From NCBI RefSeq assembly GCF_042731755.1, contig NZ_JBHWLR010000007.1, positions 1-64,000 of the forward strand: a DNA stretch of 64,000 bases, in the 5' to 3' direction. The position numbers and the translations under genes are program-made. The stretch is from Promicromonospora sp042731755 (GTDB lineage: Bacteria > Actinomycetota > Actinomycetes > Actinomycetales > Cellulomonadaceae). The notes under the pieces are model-generated. The model had not been told where the DNA came from and did no database searches. It saw only the letters and a list, made by a program, of their open reading frames with translations. Below, one piece after another: positions 33,017-41,552 of this stretch. The first letter of the stretch is position 1; every line of letters starts with the position of its first letter.

Positions 33017-33795
33017 GCATCGACGACCGGGATGTCGTGGCACGGCTCCGGGCCGGCGCCGACCGGGTCGAGGAGCACGAGTTCGACGCGGGACAGGTGA
33101 TGGCCGGAAGCCGGCAGGCCCTGCGGCGGCGTCGGACCTGGCAGGCGGCGGGCACCTGCGTGACGGCGGCTGCGGTCGCCTTCTCGCTGGCCCTCGCGGG
33201 GCCGGTACCGGTGCCTGGTGTCGGCGACGTGACGCTGCCGGGGAGCCAGCAGGTGCGGGAGCTGTTCGGCCTGGAGGCCGAGTCACCCGCGTGCGTGGTC
33301 GAGGACGACCTGACCGTCGAGTGGGGCAGCGCGTCGTCGCGAACGGTGCCCGTCCATGCTGTGGGGCACGTGATCGACGACGGAGCAGCGGTGCTGTCCG
33401 CCACCTTCGGGAACGAGAGCCTGCCCACGGCCGAGGTCTCGGCCCGCGAGCGCCTCCTGCCCGACGTCCAGCTGAGGCTGCCGGTCCTCGGCGCCATGCA
33501 CGGGTTCGACTTCACGGCAGACATTGAGGATGAGCACGACTCGCTGGCCGATGTGGACACCGAGGACCGTGCGGACGGCGCCTACGTCTGGTGGACCGCG
33601 CGCGAACTGGGGAGCCTGTCCGGCGTCGCCCGGTGCGGCGGCCTGCCTGTGACCGTCGACGGTGGCACGGCCGCCGAGTTCACCGTCACCTCGTGGGGGG
33701 ACGCCTCGGGCGGCGTCGTGGACTGCGGGAACCCGCCGGAACGCCCGACCCGGGTGGAACGCGATGCCCTGACCGACTGCGAGTACCTCGACTGA
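33013..33795 (+). CDS. Membrane partner of the ECF sigma factor, probable anti-sigma or sensor
   Basis: 260 residues. The N-terminal part (1-42) is cytoplasmic and ends in the Arg-rich SRQALRRRRTWQ. One helix follows at 43-62, then GPVPVPGVGDVTLPGSQQV, which is shared with the corresponding part of both fused sigma factors. The outside domain (about 90-260) contains cysteine pairs (ACVV, RCGG, DCGN, DCEY) and no propeller repeats, so it differs from the fused sensors. Translational coupling to the sigma gene and the shared junction suggest it controls that sigma factor. There is no classic zinc anti-sigma motif. Confidence 0.75.
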   Translation: MSIDDRDVVARLRAGADRVEEHEFDAGQVMAGSRQALRRRRTWQAAGTCVTAAAVAFSLALAGPVPVPGVGDVTLPGSQQVRELFGLEAESPACVVEDDLTVEWGSASSRTVPVHAVGHVIDDGAAVLSATFGNESLPTAEVSARERLLPDVQLRLPVLGAMHGFDFTADIEDEHDSLADVDTEDRADGAYVWWTARELGSLSGVARCGGLPVTVDGGTAAEFTVTSWGDASGGVVDCGNPPERPTRVERDALTDCEYLD

Positions 33796-33848
33796 CCGGT
33801 CCGGGACGGACAGGTCAGCCGAGGCTCCTCGCGGCCGACTGCGGCGGG

Positions 33849-35402
33849 TCAGCCCACCGTCACCGTCACGGCTGCCTGCGACTTGGCCAGCAGGCTCGTG
33901 CCCGCGTACTTGGTGATCCACCGGCCAGAGGAGGCCGCATTGACGGTGGCCGAGTAGGTCCCGTCGGCGCCGGTGGTGAGCTCCTTCTTGAGGACCGCGG
34001 GCGACGACCCCGTGGGGTCGAAGTACAGCTTGACCGGCGTGTTCGGCGCCGGCCGGATCGCCGCGCCGCCGCCGCTGACCAGCTGCACCCGCTTCACGTC
34101 ACCGCTGATCGTGACGTTCCGCGCCGAGGGCACCGACGTCTGCGAGGCGGCGACCGTCGTGGTGGTCGCGCGCTTGACCACGATGGTCGTCACCGTGGGG
34201 TCCTCGATGAGCACGTCGTGCGTGCAGTTGCTGGTGCCGCCCTCGAGCCCGTCCCAGTCCGGCGCCGAGCACGCCTTCATGGCGTCCCGGATCCCGATGT
34301 CGTAGACGCCGGCCGGCAGCGTCGGGTTGAAGGTGAACGTCACGTGGCTCGTGCCGATGCCGGAGTGCGTCAGCTCCCGCTGCACCCGGTACCCGTCGGG
34401 GAAGCTGCCCTCGCCGCGCCGGCTCTCCGCGCTGACCCAGCCGGACGTGCCACCCACGGTGAAGTCGAGGCTGCCGACGTCGACCCGACGCTGCACGGGG
34501 GCGAGGCCCAGCACGACGTCGTGCGTCATGAGGTGGTCGCCCGCGGTGAAGCCGCCCTGCGTGGCGCTGACCGTGCCCTGCCGCAGCGTGGTGTCGCGGG
34601 CCCGCTCGGCCGAGGTCAGGGTCCACACCGCCTTCGCGCCGGTGTCGGTCATCGGCATCTCCGCGCGCCACTTCCCGGACGCGCCCGGCTGCTGCCGGGT
34701 CGTGAAGTAGCCGCGGTCGTCGGTCGTCAGGGTGTCGATGAACACCTCCGGTGCGTCGCCCGTGGGGTCGAAGTACACCTTGACCTCCTGGCCGGTCGCC
34801 GGCTCATAGTCGCCGGTCCCGAGGCTCCGGATGTTCGCCGCTCCGGAGAAGGAGACCGTCGAGCCCGCGGGCGCGCTCGCCGGCGAGGTCCAGATCAGGG
34901 GGATGTTCCGCTTCGCACGGAAGGGCACCAGCACCGGGTCCGCGGTGCGAATCGGCACCTTGACCACGCCGTCGGTGGTGGTCACGTCGATCTCCGCGGA
35001 CACCGACACCTCGTAGACGCCGGGCTCGGCGTCGGCCGGCAGCGTGACCTTCGAGGTCCACGTGTTGGCCGTGCCCGACGCCACGAACTGCGCCCCGGTC
35101 AGGCTGCGGCCCTCCGGGTCCACCATCGTCATGCGCCCGGAGCGCATGGCCGCGGAGGACCCGTTGTGCGTGATGGACATGGTGCCCGTGATGGACCCGA
35201 CCACGTCCCCGCCGGGCGGCAGGGAGATCTTGGCGGAGACGACGACGTCGTCCACCCTGTTGGTCACGCGGTCCGCGGTGACGCCCGGCGGCGGTGCCGT
35301 GCTCACCTCCGCCGCGAGGCTCGGTGTCGCGGCGACGCCGGTCATCAGCAGTGCGGCCCCGAGCGCCATGCCCAGCGACGCCCGCATCCTCGATCTGTTC
35401 AA
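33849..35402 (-). CDS. Secreted Ig-like repeat protein C
   Basis: 517 residues from a TTG at 35402, preceded by GAGGGG; an ATG at 35387 (MRASLGMALG) is the alternative and matches the start of protein A. Signal peptide to about residue 36. Modules end in VYFDPTGDAPEVFIDTLTTD near 225 and LYFDPTGSSPAVLKKELTTG near 460, the latter followed by SGRWITKYAGTSLLAKS. The block SAESRRGEGSFPDGYR resembles SIESRRGEG in protein A. Convergent with the membrane partner gene and 53 nt from it. Function unknown. Confidence 0.8.
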   Translation of the reverse strand: MNRSRMRASLGMALGAALLMTGVAATPSLAAEVSTAPPPGVTADRVTNRVDDVVVSAKISLPPGGDVVGSITGTMSITHNGSSAAMRSGRMTMVDPEGRSLTGAQFVASGTANTWTSKVTLPADAEPGVYEVSVSAEIDVTTTDGVVKVPIRTADPVLVPFRAKRNIPLIWTSPASAPAGSTVSFSGAANIRSLGTGDYEPATGQEVKVYFDPTGDAPEVFIDTLTTDDRGYFTTRQQPGASGKWRAEMPMTDTGAKAVWTLTSAERARDTTLRQGTVSATQGGFTAGDHLMTHDVVLGLAPVQRRVDVGSLDFTVGGTSGWVSAESRRGEGSFPDGYRVQRELTHSGIGTSHVTFTFNPTLPAGVYDIGIRDAMKACSAPDWDGLEGGTSNCTHDVLIEDPTVTTIVVKRATTTTVAASQTSVPSARNVTISGDVKRVQLVSGGGAAIRPAPNTPVKLYFDPTGSSPAVLKKELTTGADGTYSATVNAASSGRWITKYAGTSLLAKSQAAVTVTVG

Positions 35403-35553
35403 AGCAGCCCCCTCGTCAGAGGGACGCGGACGCGTCCCGCCCAGCCGCATGTTCTCCCGGCCCACAGGGGCGGGCCACGGGAGGCGGTGATGCGAGGGGG
35501 TGAATTTCTCTCACCGGCTCCGCTAAATCGGACGTCAGGTGAGAATGGGGATT

Positions 35554-36018
35554 ATGCAGACCGACGGTAGGCAGGAATCGCAGAACGAACGCGCGGACCG
35601 GAACTGGAACGAGCTGCTCCAGGAGCTGCGCGTCATGCAGACCGGCGTGCAGATCCTCACCGGTTTTCTGCTGACCCTGCCCTTCCAGTCGCGGTTCGCC
35701 GACCTCGACCGGTATCAGGTCGTCGTCTACCTGGCCCTCGTCGTGGCGGCGGTGGTCGCGACCGCCCTCATCGTGGCGCCCGTCAGCGTGCACCGGGCGC
35801 TGTTCCGCAAGCAGATGAAGCGGAACATCGTCACCCTTGCCGACCGCATCACGCGTGCCGCCCTCGCCGCCCTCGCCCTGGTGATCACGGGCGCCTCGCT
35901 GCTCGTGTTCGACGTCGTGGTCGGGCGGGCGGCGGGGATCATCGCGGGCGCCGGTGCACTCGTGGTGATGGCGGTCCTGTGGGTGCTGCTCCCCGAGGTG
36001 CTGCGCCGGCGGGGCTGA
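35554..36018 (+). CDS. DUF6328-type four-helix membrane protein
   Basis: 154 residues. The conserved core NWNELLQELRVMQTGVQILT starts near residue 17, followed by four hydrophobic helices and a basic loop (HRALFRKQMKRN). These are the marks of a family of unknown function common in actinobacteria. The start could be 35554, 35545 (ATG) or 35539 (GTG); none has a good ribosome binding site. Divergent from protein C. Confidence 0.8.
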   Translation: MQTDGRQESQNERADRNWNELLQELRVMQTGVQILTGFLLTLPFQSRFADLDRYQVVVYLALVVAAVVATALIVAPVSVHRALFRKQMKRNIVTLADRITRAALAALALVITGASLLVFDVVVGRAAGIIAGAGALVVMAVLWVLLPEVLRRRG

Positions 36019-36029
36019 GCCGGCGCTCG

Positions 36030-37199
36030 TCAGAGCGTCTTGTGCCAGGCCACGATCCGGTCCACCGCGCGCGACACCGTGTCGAGCGACGACGCGAACG
36101 ACAGCCGCACCCACTCCCCGCCGTGCACGCCGTCGAAGTCGGTGCCGGGCGTGATGGCCACGTCGGCCTCGGCGAGGAGCCGCGCGCAGTAGGTCACCGA
36201 GTCGAGCCCGAACGACGCGATGTTCCCGTAGAGGTAGAACGCGCCGTCGGCCGGGGCGACGGGGCGCCAGCCGAGCTCACCGAGCCGCTCCAGGAGCAGC
36301 CTGCGGGACGCCGCGTACCGCGCCACGTTCTGTGCCGCCGCCTCGTACCCCTCGGGGGAGAACGCGGCGATGCCGGCGTGCTGCGCGAGCGCGGGCGGCG
36401 AGAGCGCCACGTTGCTCGCGAGGGCGTCGACGGGCGCGACCAGCTCGTCCGGCAGCACGAGCCAGCCGAGGCGCCAGCCGGTCATGGCCCAGTACTTCGA
36501 GAACGAGTTCACGACGACGGCGCCCTGGTCGACGAACGTGGTCGCCGTCGCCTGCGCCACCTCGTCCGAGTACGCGATGCCGTGGTAGATCTCGTCGCTG
36601 ATCAGGCGCACGTCGTGGTCGGCGCACCACTCGGCGATCGCCGCCAGCTCGGCCGGCGTGATCATCGTGCCGGTCGGGTTCGCGGGCGAGGCGACCATGA
36701 CGCCGTCGAGCCCGCCGCCGTAGTAGGCCTCGTTGAGCTGCGAGACCGTGGGCTGGTAGCGCGTCTCGGGGCCGCAGTCGAGCTCCACGACCTCGCAGCC
36801 GAGCGCCGACAGGATGTTCTTGTACGCGGGGTAGCCCGGGCGGGCGAGCGCCACCCGGTCGCCGACGTCGAACGACGCGAGGAACGCGAGCACGAACCCA
36901 CCGCTCGACCCCGTGGTGACGGCGATCCGCGCGGGGTCGACCTCGACGTCGTACCAGCGCCGGTAGTGGCCCGCGATCTCGGCGCGCAGCGCCGGGACGC
37001 CCATCGCCTCGGTGTAGCCCAGGTTCCCGTCGCGGAGCAGGGCGATCGCCCGCTCCCGCACCACGTCGGACGCGCCGGTCGACGGCTCCCCCGCACAGAG
37101 GTTGAGCACGTCCGCCCCGGTGGCGCGCCGCGCGTTCGCGGCGGCGAGCACCTCCATGACGGCGAACGGGGGCACGTGGGACCGGCGAGAGACCTTCAT
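36030..37199 (-). CDS. PLP-dependent aminotransferase, class I/II
   Basis: 389 residues from the ATG at 37199 (MKVSRRSHVPPF). Fold-type I aminotransferase motifs: GYTEAMGVPALRAEIA near 62, SPANPTGTM near 161, SDEIYHGIAY near 192 and the PLP lysine in NSFSKYWAMTGWRLGW (about 222-237). The subgroup is close to aspartate or alanine-type enzymes, but the amino donor cannot be fixed. It follows the third sigma gene by 52 nt in the same direction, so co-transcription is possible. Confidence 0.9.
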   Translation of the reverse strand: MKVSRRSHVPPFAVMEVLAAANARRATGADVLNLCAGEPSTGASDVVRERAIALLRDGNLGYTEAMGVPALRAEIAGHYRRWYDVEVDPARIAVTTGSSGGFVLAFLASFDVGDRVALARPGYPAYKNILSALGCEVVELDCGPETRYQPTVSQLNEAYYGGGLDGVMVASPANPTGTMITPAELAAIAEWCADHDVRLISDEIYHGIAYSDEVAQATATTFVDQGAVVVNSFSKYWAMTGWRLGWLVLPDELVAPVDALASNVALSPPALAQHAGIAAFSPEGYEAAAQNVARYAASRRLLLERLGELGWRPVAPADGAFYLYGNIASFGLDSVTYCARLLAEADVAITPGTDFDGVHGGEWVRLSFASSLDTVSRAVDRIVAWHKTL

Positions 37200-37251
37200 G
37201 CGGCCATCATGGCCCACCGGGGTGTCCGACGGCGGTACGAGCCGCCGAGGT

Positions 37252-39207
37252 TCACCAGCGCACGCGGGCGAACGTCAGCGAGGCGACGCCGTTCTCCCCG
37301 AGACTGGTCCAGGCGATGTGGTCGCCGTCGACCCCGACCGCGGCCTGCTCGCGAGACAGCCGGATGACGCCCGGCGCGCCGTCCCGGTCCACCATCGCGT
37401 AGGCCGAGCCGTCCTCCGTCGACCAGGCAACGGTCCCGGCGGACACGTCCAGGGCGGTGACGGGCGAGGTGCCGCGTACCTGGTAGGCCGTCTGTGCGAA
37501 GAGGTCCATCAGGTACAGCCGGTCACCGGCAGAGAAGGCGAGCCACCCGACGTCGTACCCGAGCGCGGACACCGGCTCGCCCCCGAGGTCCTCGTCCCGG
37601 ATCGAGAGGAGCCGGAACGAGTCCATGTCGTCCGGCCCGGAGATCAGCGCAAACTCCGTCGTCGAACCGGGGCCGGCCCCGACACCCGGCTCGCCGGAAC
37701 GCTCTCGGTACGCGACCAGCAGGGCGTCCGGCGTCGACCCCAGGGCGCAGACCTGCTTCCGGACACTCGTTGGGACCGGCGCGGACCCGTCGAGCGCCAC
37801 CGTACGGAGCGTCTGGGTACAGCCGGCCCCGGCGACATTCAGCTGGGTGGTCCACCCGAGCAGCGTGTCCGAGAGCGCCACCGTGCCGGCCTCCACGTCC
37901 TCCAGCGCCGACGAGTCGCTGACGGTCGTCACGCCCCCGTCCTCGCCCAGGACCCGCAGGGTCCACGGCAACGTCCCGGCGATCTGGGTGTTCGGCGTCT
38001 CGAACCAGGCGGCCCGGTCGCCCTGCCGGGCGAGGCTCAGGGCCTGCGGCCAGCGTCCGTCGACCTGCTCGGTCTCGGCCACCTCGACCATGTTGCTCCG
38101 TCCCTTGCCGTCCGGCGCCAGAGCCCTCAGGGTGACCGGCCCGCGGATGAGGTCGCCGTCGAGCGCCTCGTACGGGTCGTCCCAGTTGAGGAGGCTCTCG
38201 CGCTCGCCCAGGGTCGTGGCGTCCGCCTCGACCCGGGCGGCGGTCGTCCACCGGTGGTCGACGATGACGTCGACGCACCGCTCGACGTCGTGCGCGTCCG
38301 CCGTGTCGATCGTCCCGACGAACGTGAGCTCGCCCCAGCCGTCGGACCTGGTGTCGACCGGCGTCGTGGGCGCCTCGTCGTCGGGCCGGGTGCAGGCCGC
38401 GGTGTCCGTGTGATCCGAGGGCAGGCCGGAGATCCCCCGGCCCTCGAGCCCGAGCACCTCGCGCAGCCACTCGCTGCCCGGCAGCGCGACGGGCCCCAGG
38501 CCCGGCACCCGGACCGGGCCGGCCAGCATGAGGCCGAGGACCAGCACGAACACCCCCGCGACGGTCGCCACGGCCTGGACCGTTCGCCGGCGTCGGACCG
38601 CCGCCCGAGCCTGAAGCAGCACCCGGTCGCCGTCCGCCCGGAACTCCGGGACGGCCTCGATCGCCGAGGCACTGAGCAGGGAGCGCAGCCGTGCCAGGCC
38701 GCGCGCGTTGGCGGACTTGACCGAACCGAGCGAGATGCCGAGCTCCTCGGCGACCTGCGCCTCGGACAGGTCGAGCAGGTGCCGCAGCACCACGACCCGT
38801 CGCTGCCCGAGGGGCAGCGCGCGCAGCGCCCTGCCGAGCTCGTCCCGGACGGCGACGTCGTGCGCGTGGTCAGGAACGGGCGAGAGCGGGATGACGCCGT
38901 CGCCTGTCACTGCCGTGCGCCGGTCCTTGCGCCAGCCGTCGATCCGGAGGTTCATCAGGATGCGCCGTGCGTAGGCCCGCGGCTCCCCCAGCCGGGCCTT
39001 GGACCAGGCGCGGTACGTCCGCTCGAACGTGGCCTGGACCAGTTCCTCGGCCTGGTCGGCGTCGCCGGACAGGAGGTAGGCCGTCCGGTAGAGGTACGCG
39101 CCCGCCGACGTCACGAAGTCCACGAACTCCGCGTCGAGGTCGGGCGCGACCAGGACGTTGGCACGCGCCGGGTCGACGACGGGCTGCTCGGTGGTCTCCG
39201 CTCTCAT
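37252..39207 (-). CDS. ECF sigma factor fused to membrane helix and beta-propeller-like domain (third locus)
   Basis: 651 residues from the ATG at 39207. Region 2 is at about 27-95 and region 4 at about 122-180 (LPLGQRRVVVLRHLLDLSEA, GSVKSANARGLARLR). The Arg-rich AAVRRRRTVQ leads into one helix (211-229) and then GPVRVPGLGPVALPGSE. The outside part carries repeated VxW blades (DRAAWFET, TLLGWTTQ, DVGWLAFS, GTVAWSTE, DHIAWTSL), again propeller-like. Same design as the gene at 22111 but clearly diverged, so an old duplication. Likely to sense an envelope or extracellular signal (inference). Confidence 0.88.
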   Translation of the reverse strand: MRAETTEQPVVDPARANVLVAPDLDAEFVDFVTSAGAYLYRTAYLLSGDADQAEELVQATFERTYRAWSKARLGEPRAYARRILMNLRIDGWRKDRRTAVTGDGVIPLSPVPDHAHDVAVRDELGRALRALPLGQRRVVVLRHLLDLSEAQVAEELGISLGSVKSANARGLARLRSLLSASAIEAVPEFRADGDRVLLQARAAVRRRRTVQAVATVAGVFVLVLGLMLAGPVRVPGLGPVALPGSEWLREVLGLEGRGISGLPSDHTDTAACTRPDDEAPTTPVDTRSDGWGELTFVGTIDTADAHDVERCVDVIVDHRWTTAARVEADATTLGERESLLNWDDPYEALDGDLIRGPVTLRALAPDGKGRSNMVEVAETEQVDGRWPQALSLARQGDRAAWFETPNTQIAGTLPWTLRVLGEDGGVTTVSDSSALEDVEAGTVALSDTLLGWTTQLNVAGAGCTQTLRTVALDGSAPVPTSVRKQVCALGSTPDALLVAYRERSGEPGVGAGPGSTTEFALISGPDDMDSFRLLSIRDEDLGGEPVSALGYDVGWLAFSAGDRLYLMDLFAQTAYQVRGTSPVTALDVSAGTVAWSTEDGSAYAMVDRDGAPGVIRLSREQAAVGVDGDHIAWTSLGENGVASLTFARVRW

Positions 39208-39213
39208 ACCGCC

Positions 39214-39240
39214 CACCACGGGCGAGCGGGCGCAGAGGTT
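39214..39240 (-). promoter_or_regulatory. ECF-type promoter of the third sigma factor
   Basis: On the minus strand: AACCT (39240-39236), 15 nt, CGTGGTG (39220-39214), then six bases to the ATG at 39207. The differences from the other two copies are all outside the two boxes except one base in the second box. Confidence 0.7.
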
Positions 39241-39323
39241 GCCTGGTCCTCGGAGACGACCACGCGACGCATCCGGTCATCATGCCCTTTCGGGCCGCTT
39301 GTGAAAGTTGTAACATGCTTGCC

Positions 39324-39971
39324 ATGGCGCCGGGACCGCGCGAGGACGCAGACAACGACCCCCTCCGCCGAGCCGCGCAGTACCGCGTGGGCCGGGAGGC
39401 AGCGGCCGAGCGCGCGGAGCAGCCCGGGTCCCCCACGCCTGACGACGGCGACGCCGGCGAGGGCGATGCCAACGAGTCCGAGGGCAAGCGACCCGGCAGC
39501 ATGTCCGTCGAGGAGCGCTCGCGCTACGTCGACGTGGTGATCGACCAGGCGATGCGCCGCGGCGAGTTCGACAACCTGCCCTTGCACGGCAAGCCGATCC
39601 CGGGCATCGGCGGCAAGCACGACCCCGACTGGTGGGTCAAGGGCCTGATCGAGCGCGAGAACATCACCGGCGTCCTGCCGTCGGCCCAGCTCCGCAAGGA
39701 CGACGCCGAGCTCGACGCCAGGCTCGACCTCGAGGCCATGGAGGAGCGCGTCCGCGAGATCGTGTCGGAGTTCAACGCGCGCGTCGTGGACGCCCGGCGT
39801 CAGCTCCAGGGCGGCCCGCCCATCGTCACGCCCACCCGCGACGTGGACGAGCAGGTGCGCAGGTGGCGGGAGCGGCGGGCCGCGCGTCGTGCCGCGGCGT
39901 CGGCGCCCGCACCGGCCGCGGCTCGTACGGGGCGGACGCCGGAAGGCCGGCCGTGGTGGAAGTTCTGGTGA
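39324..39971 (+). CDS. DUF1992 (DnaJ-family associated) protein
   Basis: 215 residues. A disordered acidic N-terminus (about 1-65) precedes the DUF1992 core: VVIDQAMRRGEFDNLPLHGK near 74-93, then DPDWWVKGLIERE. The C-terminus is basic and ends RPWWKFW. The family is found next to J-domain proteins, but its role is unclear. TAACAT (39311-39316) ends seven bases before the ATG at 39324, suggesting a leaderless mRNA; the ATG at 39315 lies inside that box and is rejected. Confidence 0.85.
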   Translation: MAPGPREDADNDPLRRAAQYRVGREAAAERAEQPGSPTPDDGDAGEGDANESEGKRPGSMSVEERSRYVDVVIDQAMRRGEFDNLPLHGKPIPGIGGKHDPDWWVKGLIERENITGVLPSAQLRKDDAELDARLDLEAMEERVREIVSEFNARVVDARRQLQGGPPIVTPTRDVDEQVRRWRERRAARRAAASAPAPAAARTGRTPEGRPWWKFW

Positions 39972-39978
39972 CTGCGGG

Positions 39979-40272
39979 TCAGAACCCGTAGGCAGTCACG
40001 ATGACCACGGCGGTCATCAGCCAGTAGGGCACCGATCCGAGCGCGAACCCCAGACCGGCCGCGATGGCCATGCGGCCCCGGTGCGCGCCGAACCGGCTGG
40101 ACACCGCTCCCACCGCCATCGTCAGACAGCCCACGATCGTCACGCCCTCGGCGGCACCCTGCGAGATCAGCATCCCGAGGATGAGCGCGACCACCCCGAC
40201 GACGATCTCGCCGCGCGCGAGGAACGGCCCGCTTCGACGAGCCCGCGGGTGAGTCTCCTGGTGCGTTGTCAT
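39979..40272 (-). CDS. Small three-helix membrane protein
   Basis: 97 residues. The ATG at 40272 has GAGGGG upstream. A basic N-terminus (HPRARRS) is followed by hydrophobic segments at about 22-40, 45-58 and 70-96. No family recognised. Convergent with the DUF1992 gene, 7 bp away. Confidence 0.75.
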   Translation of the reverse strand: MTTHQETHPRARRSGPFLARGEIVVGVVALILGMLISQGAAEGVTIVGCLTMAVGAVSSRFGAHRGRMAIAAGLGFALGSVPYWLMTAVVIVTAYGF

Positions 40273-40361
40273 GGCGCATCGCCCCTCGTGCCCGACGTCG
40301 GTGTGGGCACCTCTTTTCCAGGATCGCACCAGGACCCGTTCTTTGCCAGGGCCCGCCAGGA

Positions 40362-41552
40362 TCAGGCGCGGGGCGCCGGACCGTCGGCCGGTGCGAGCAC
40401 GTAACCGCGGAACCACCGCGCCGTCTCGCGCCAGACCTGCTCGCGTGCGGGCGCCGCCGACAGGGTCGCGTCGTGCAGGCCGCCGTCGATGCGGACCAGG
40501 GTGGTGAGGGAGCCGACGTCGGGCACGCGGCGGGCGATCCCGACCACGTCCAGCACCGAGTCGGTGTGGCGCATCTCCTCGGTCCACCGCGTCGGGATGC
40601 TGCTTCGTGCGCTGAGCAGCACGAGGACCGGCACGTCGATGCCCAGGCCGCGTGCGACCTGATCCTGCCCGCGGAAGATCGCGGCCAGCCAGGCGGGGGT
40701 GGCGCGCCAGCCGGCGTCGGGCCGCCAGGCGACGTCGTAGTCCCACTCACCGTCGAACCGCGACGAGATCGCGCGGGCGTAGAGGCCGCGGTCCAGGTTG
40801 ACGAGCTGGCTGCGGGGCACGAGCACGGACTGCACCCGGATGCCGGGCTCCATGAGCTTGCGCCCCGCCTCGCGGGTCTGGAACTCCAGCCACGGTCCGT
40901 TCAGCACGAGCCCCGTGACGCGTTCCTGGTGACTCGCCGTCCACAGGCTGAGGATGAGCCCGCCCGTGGAGTGCCCCATGAGCACGAGCTTGCGGTCGGG
41001 GCGGTCGTCGACGCCGTGGCCCATGGCCGCGAGCGCCGCCTCGATCTCCTCGTCGTAGGTGGTGAGGCTGCGGACGTACCCCGGGGTCTGGCCCTCGCGC
41101 AGGCTGCGCCCGTAGCGCCGTAGGTCGAGCGCGTGGAACCGCACGCCGAGTGACTCCCAGAAGTCGGCGAGGTGGGTCTGGAAGAAGTAGTCGAGCCAGC
41201 CGTGCACGTAGAGCACGTCGACGCCGGCGTCGGGTGGTGCGGCGGCGGTCGCGGCCGGTTCCCCGTTCGTGTGCTGCCGTCCGGCGCCGGGCAGGCGCAG
41301 CCGCCGTCCGAGCTCCGACAGCTCGTCCCAGAGGCGCGCCACCTGTGGGTTGTCCGCACCGACCCGCAGAATCCCCCGGTGGTGCTCGGTGTCGCCCGGC
41401 AGGGCGCGGCGCACCAGGGTGGCCACCACCTCGGGCTCGTCCTCGTCGGGCTCCAGCGGCAGGGTCAGGCGTTCGAAGCCCGGCAGCACGTCGGGCTCCC
41501 AGGCCGGCTCCGGTGCCGGCCCGTCGTCCAGACCGGGGGAGAGGCTCGTCAT
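40362..41552 (-). CDS. Alpha/beta hydrolase, monoacylglycerol-lipase-like
   Basis: 396 residues. A 110-residue N-terminal region, including a Pro-rich part, comes before the hydrolase fold: YVHGWLDYFFQ near 118, the nucleophile elbow MGHSTGG near 197, the acid in a LLSARSS-type loop, and the His in DGGLHD near 358. Similar proteins are annotated as lysophospholipases in actinobacteria. The ATG overlaps the stop of the upstream NmrA-like gene by 4 bp (ATGA), so the two are translated together. Confidence 0.85.
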   Translation of the reverse strand: MTSLSPGLDDGPAPEPAWEPDVLPGFERLTLPLEPDEDEPEVVATLVRRALPGDTEHHRGILRVGADNPQVARLWDELSELGRRLRLPGAGRQHTNGEPAATAAAPPDAGVDVLYVHGWLDYFFQTHLADFWESLGVRFHALDLRRYGRSLREGQTPGYVRSLTTYDEEIEAALAAMGHGVDDRPDRKLVLMGHSTGGLILSLWTASHQERVTGLVLNGPWLEFQTREAGRKLMEPGIRVQSVLVPRSQLVNLDRGLYARAISSRFDGEWDYDVAWRPDAGWRATPAWLAAIFRGQDQVARGLGIDVPVLVLLSARSSIPTRWTEEMRHTDSVLDVVGIARRVPDVGSLTTLVRIDGGLHDATLSAAPAREQVWRETARWFRGYVLAPADGPAPRA

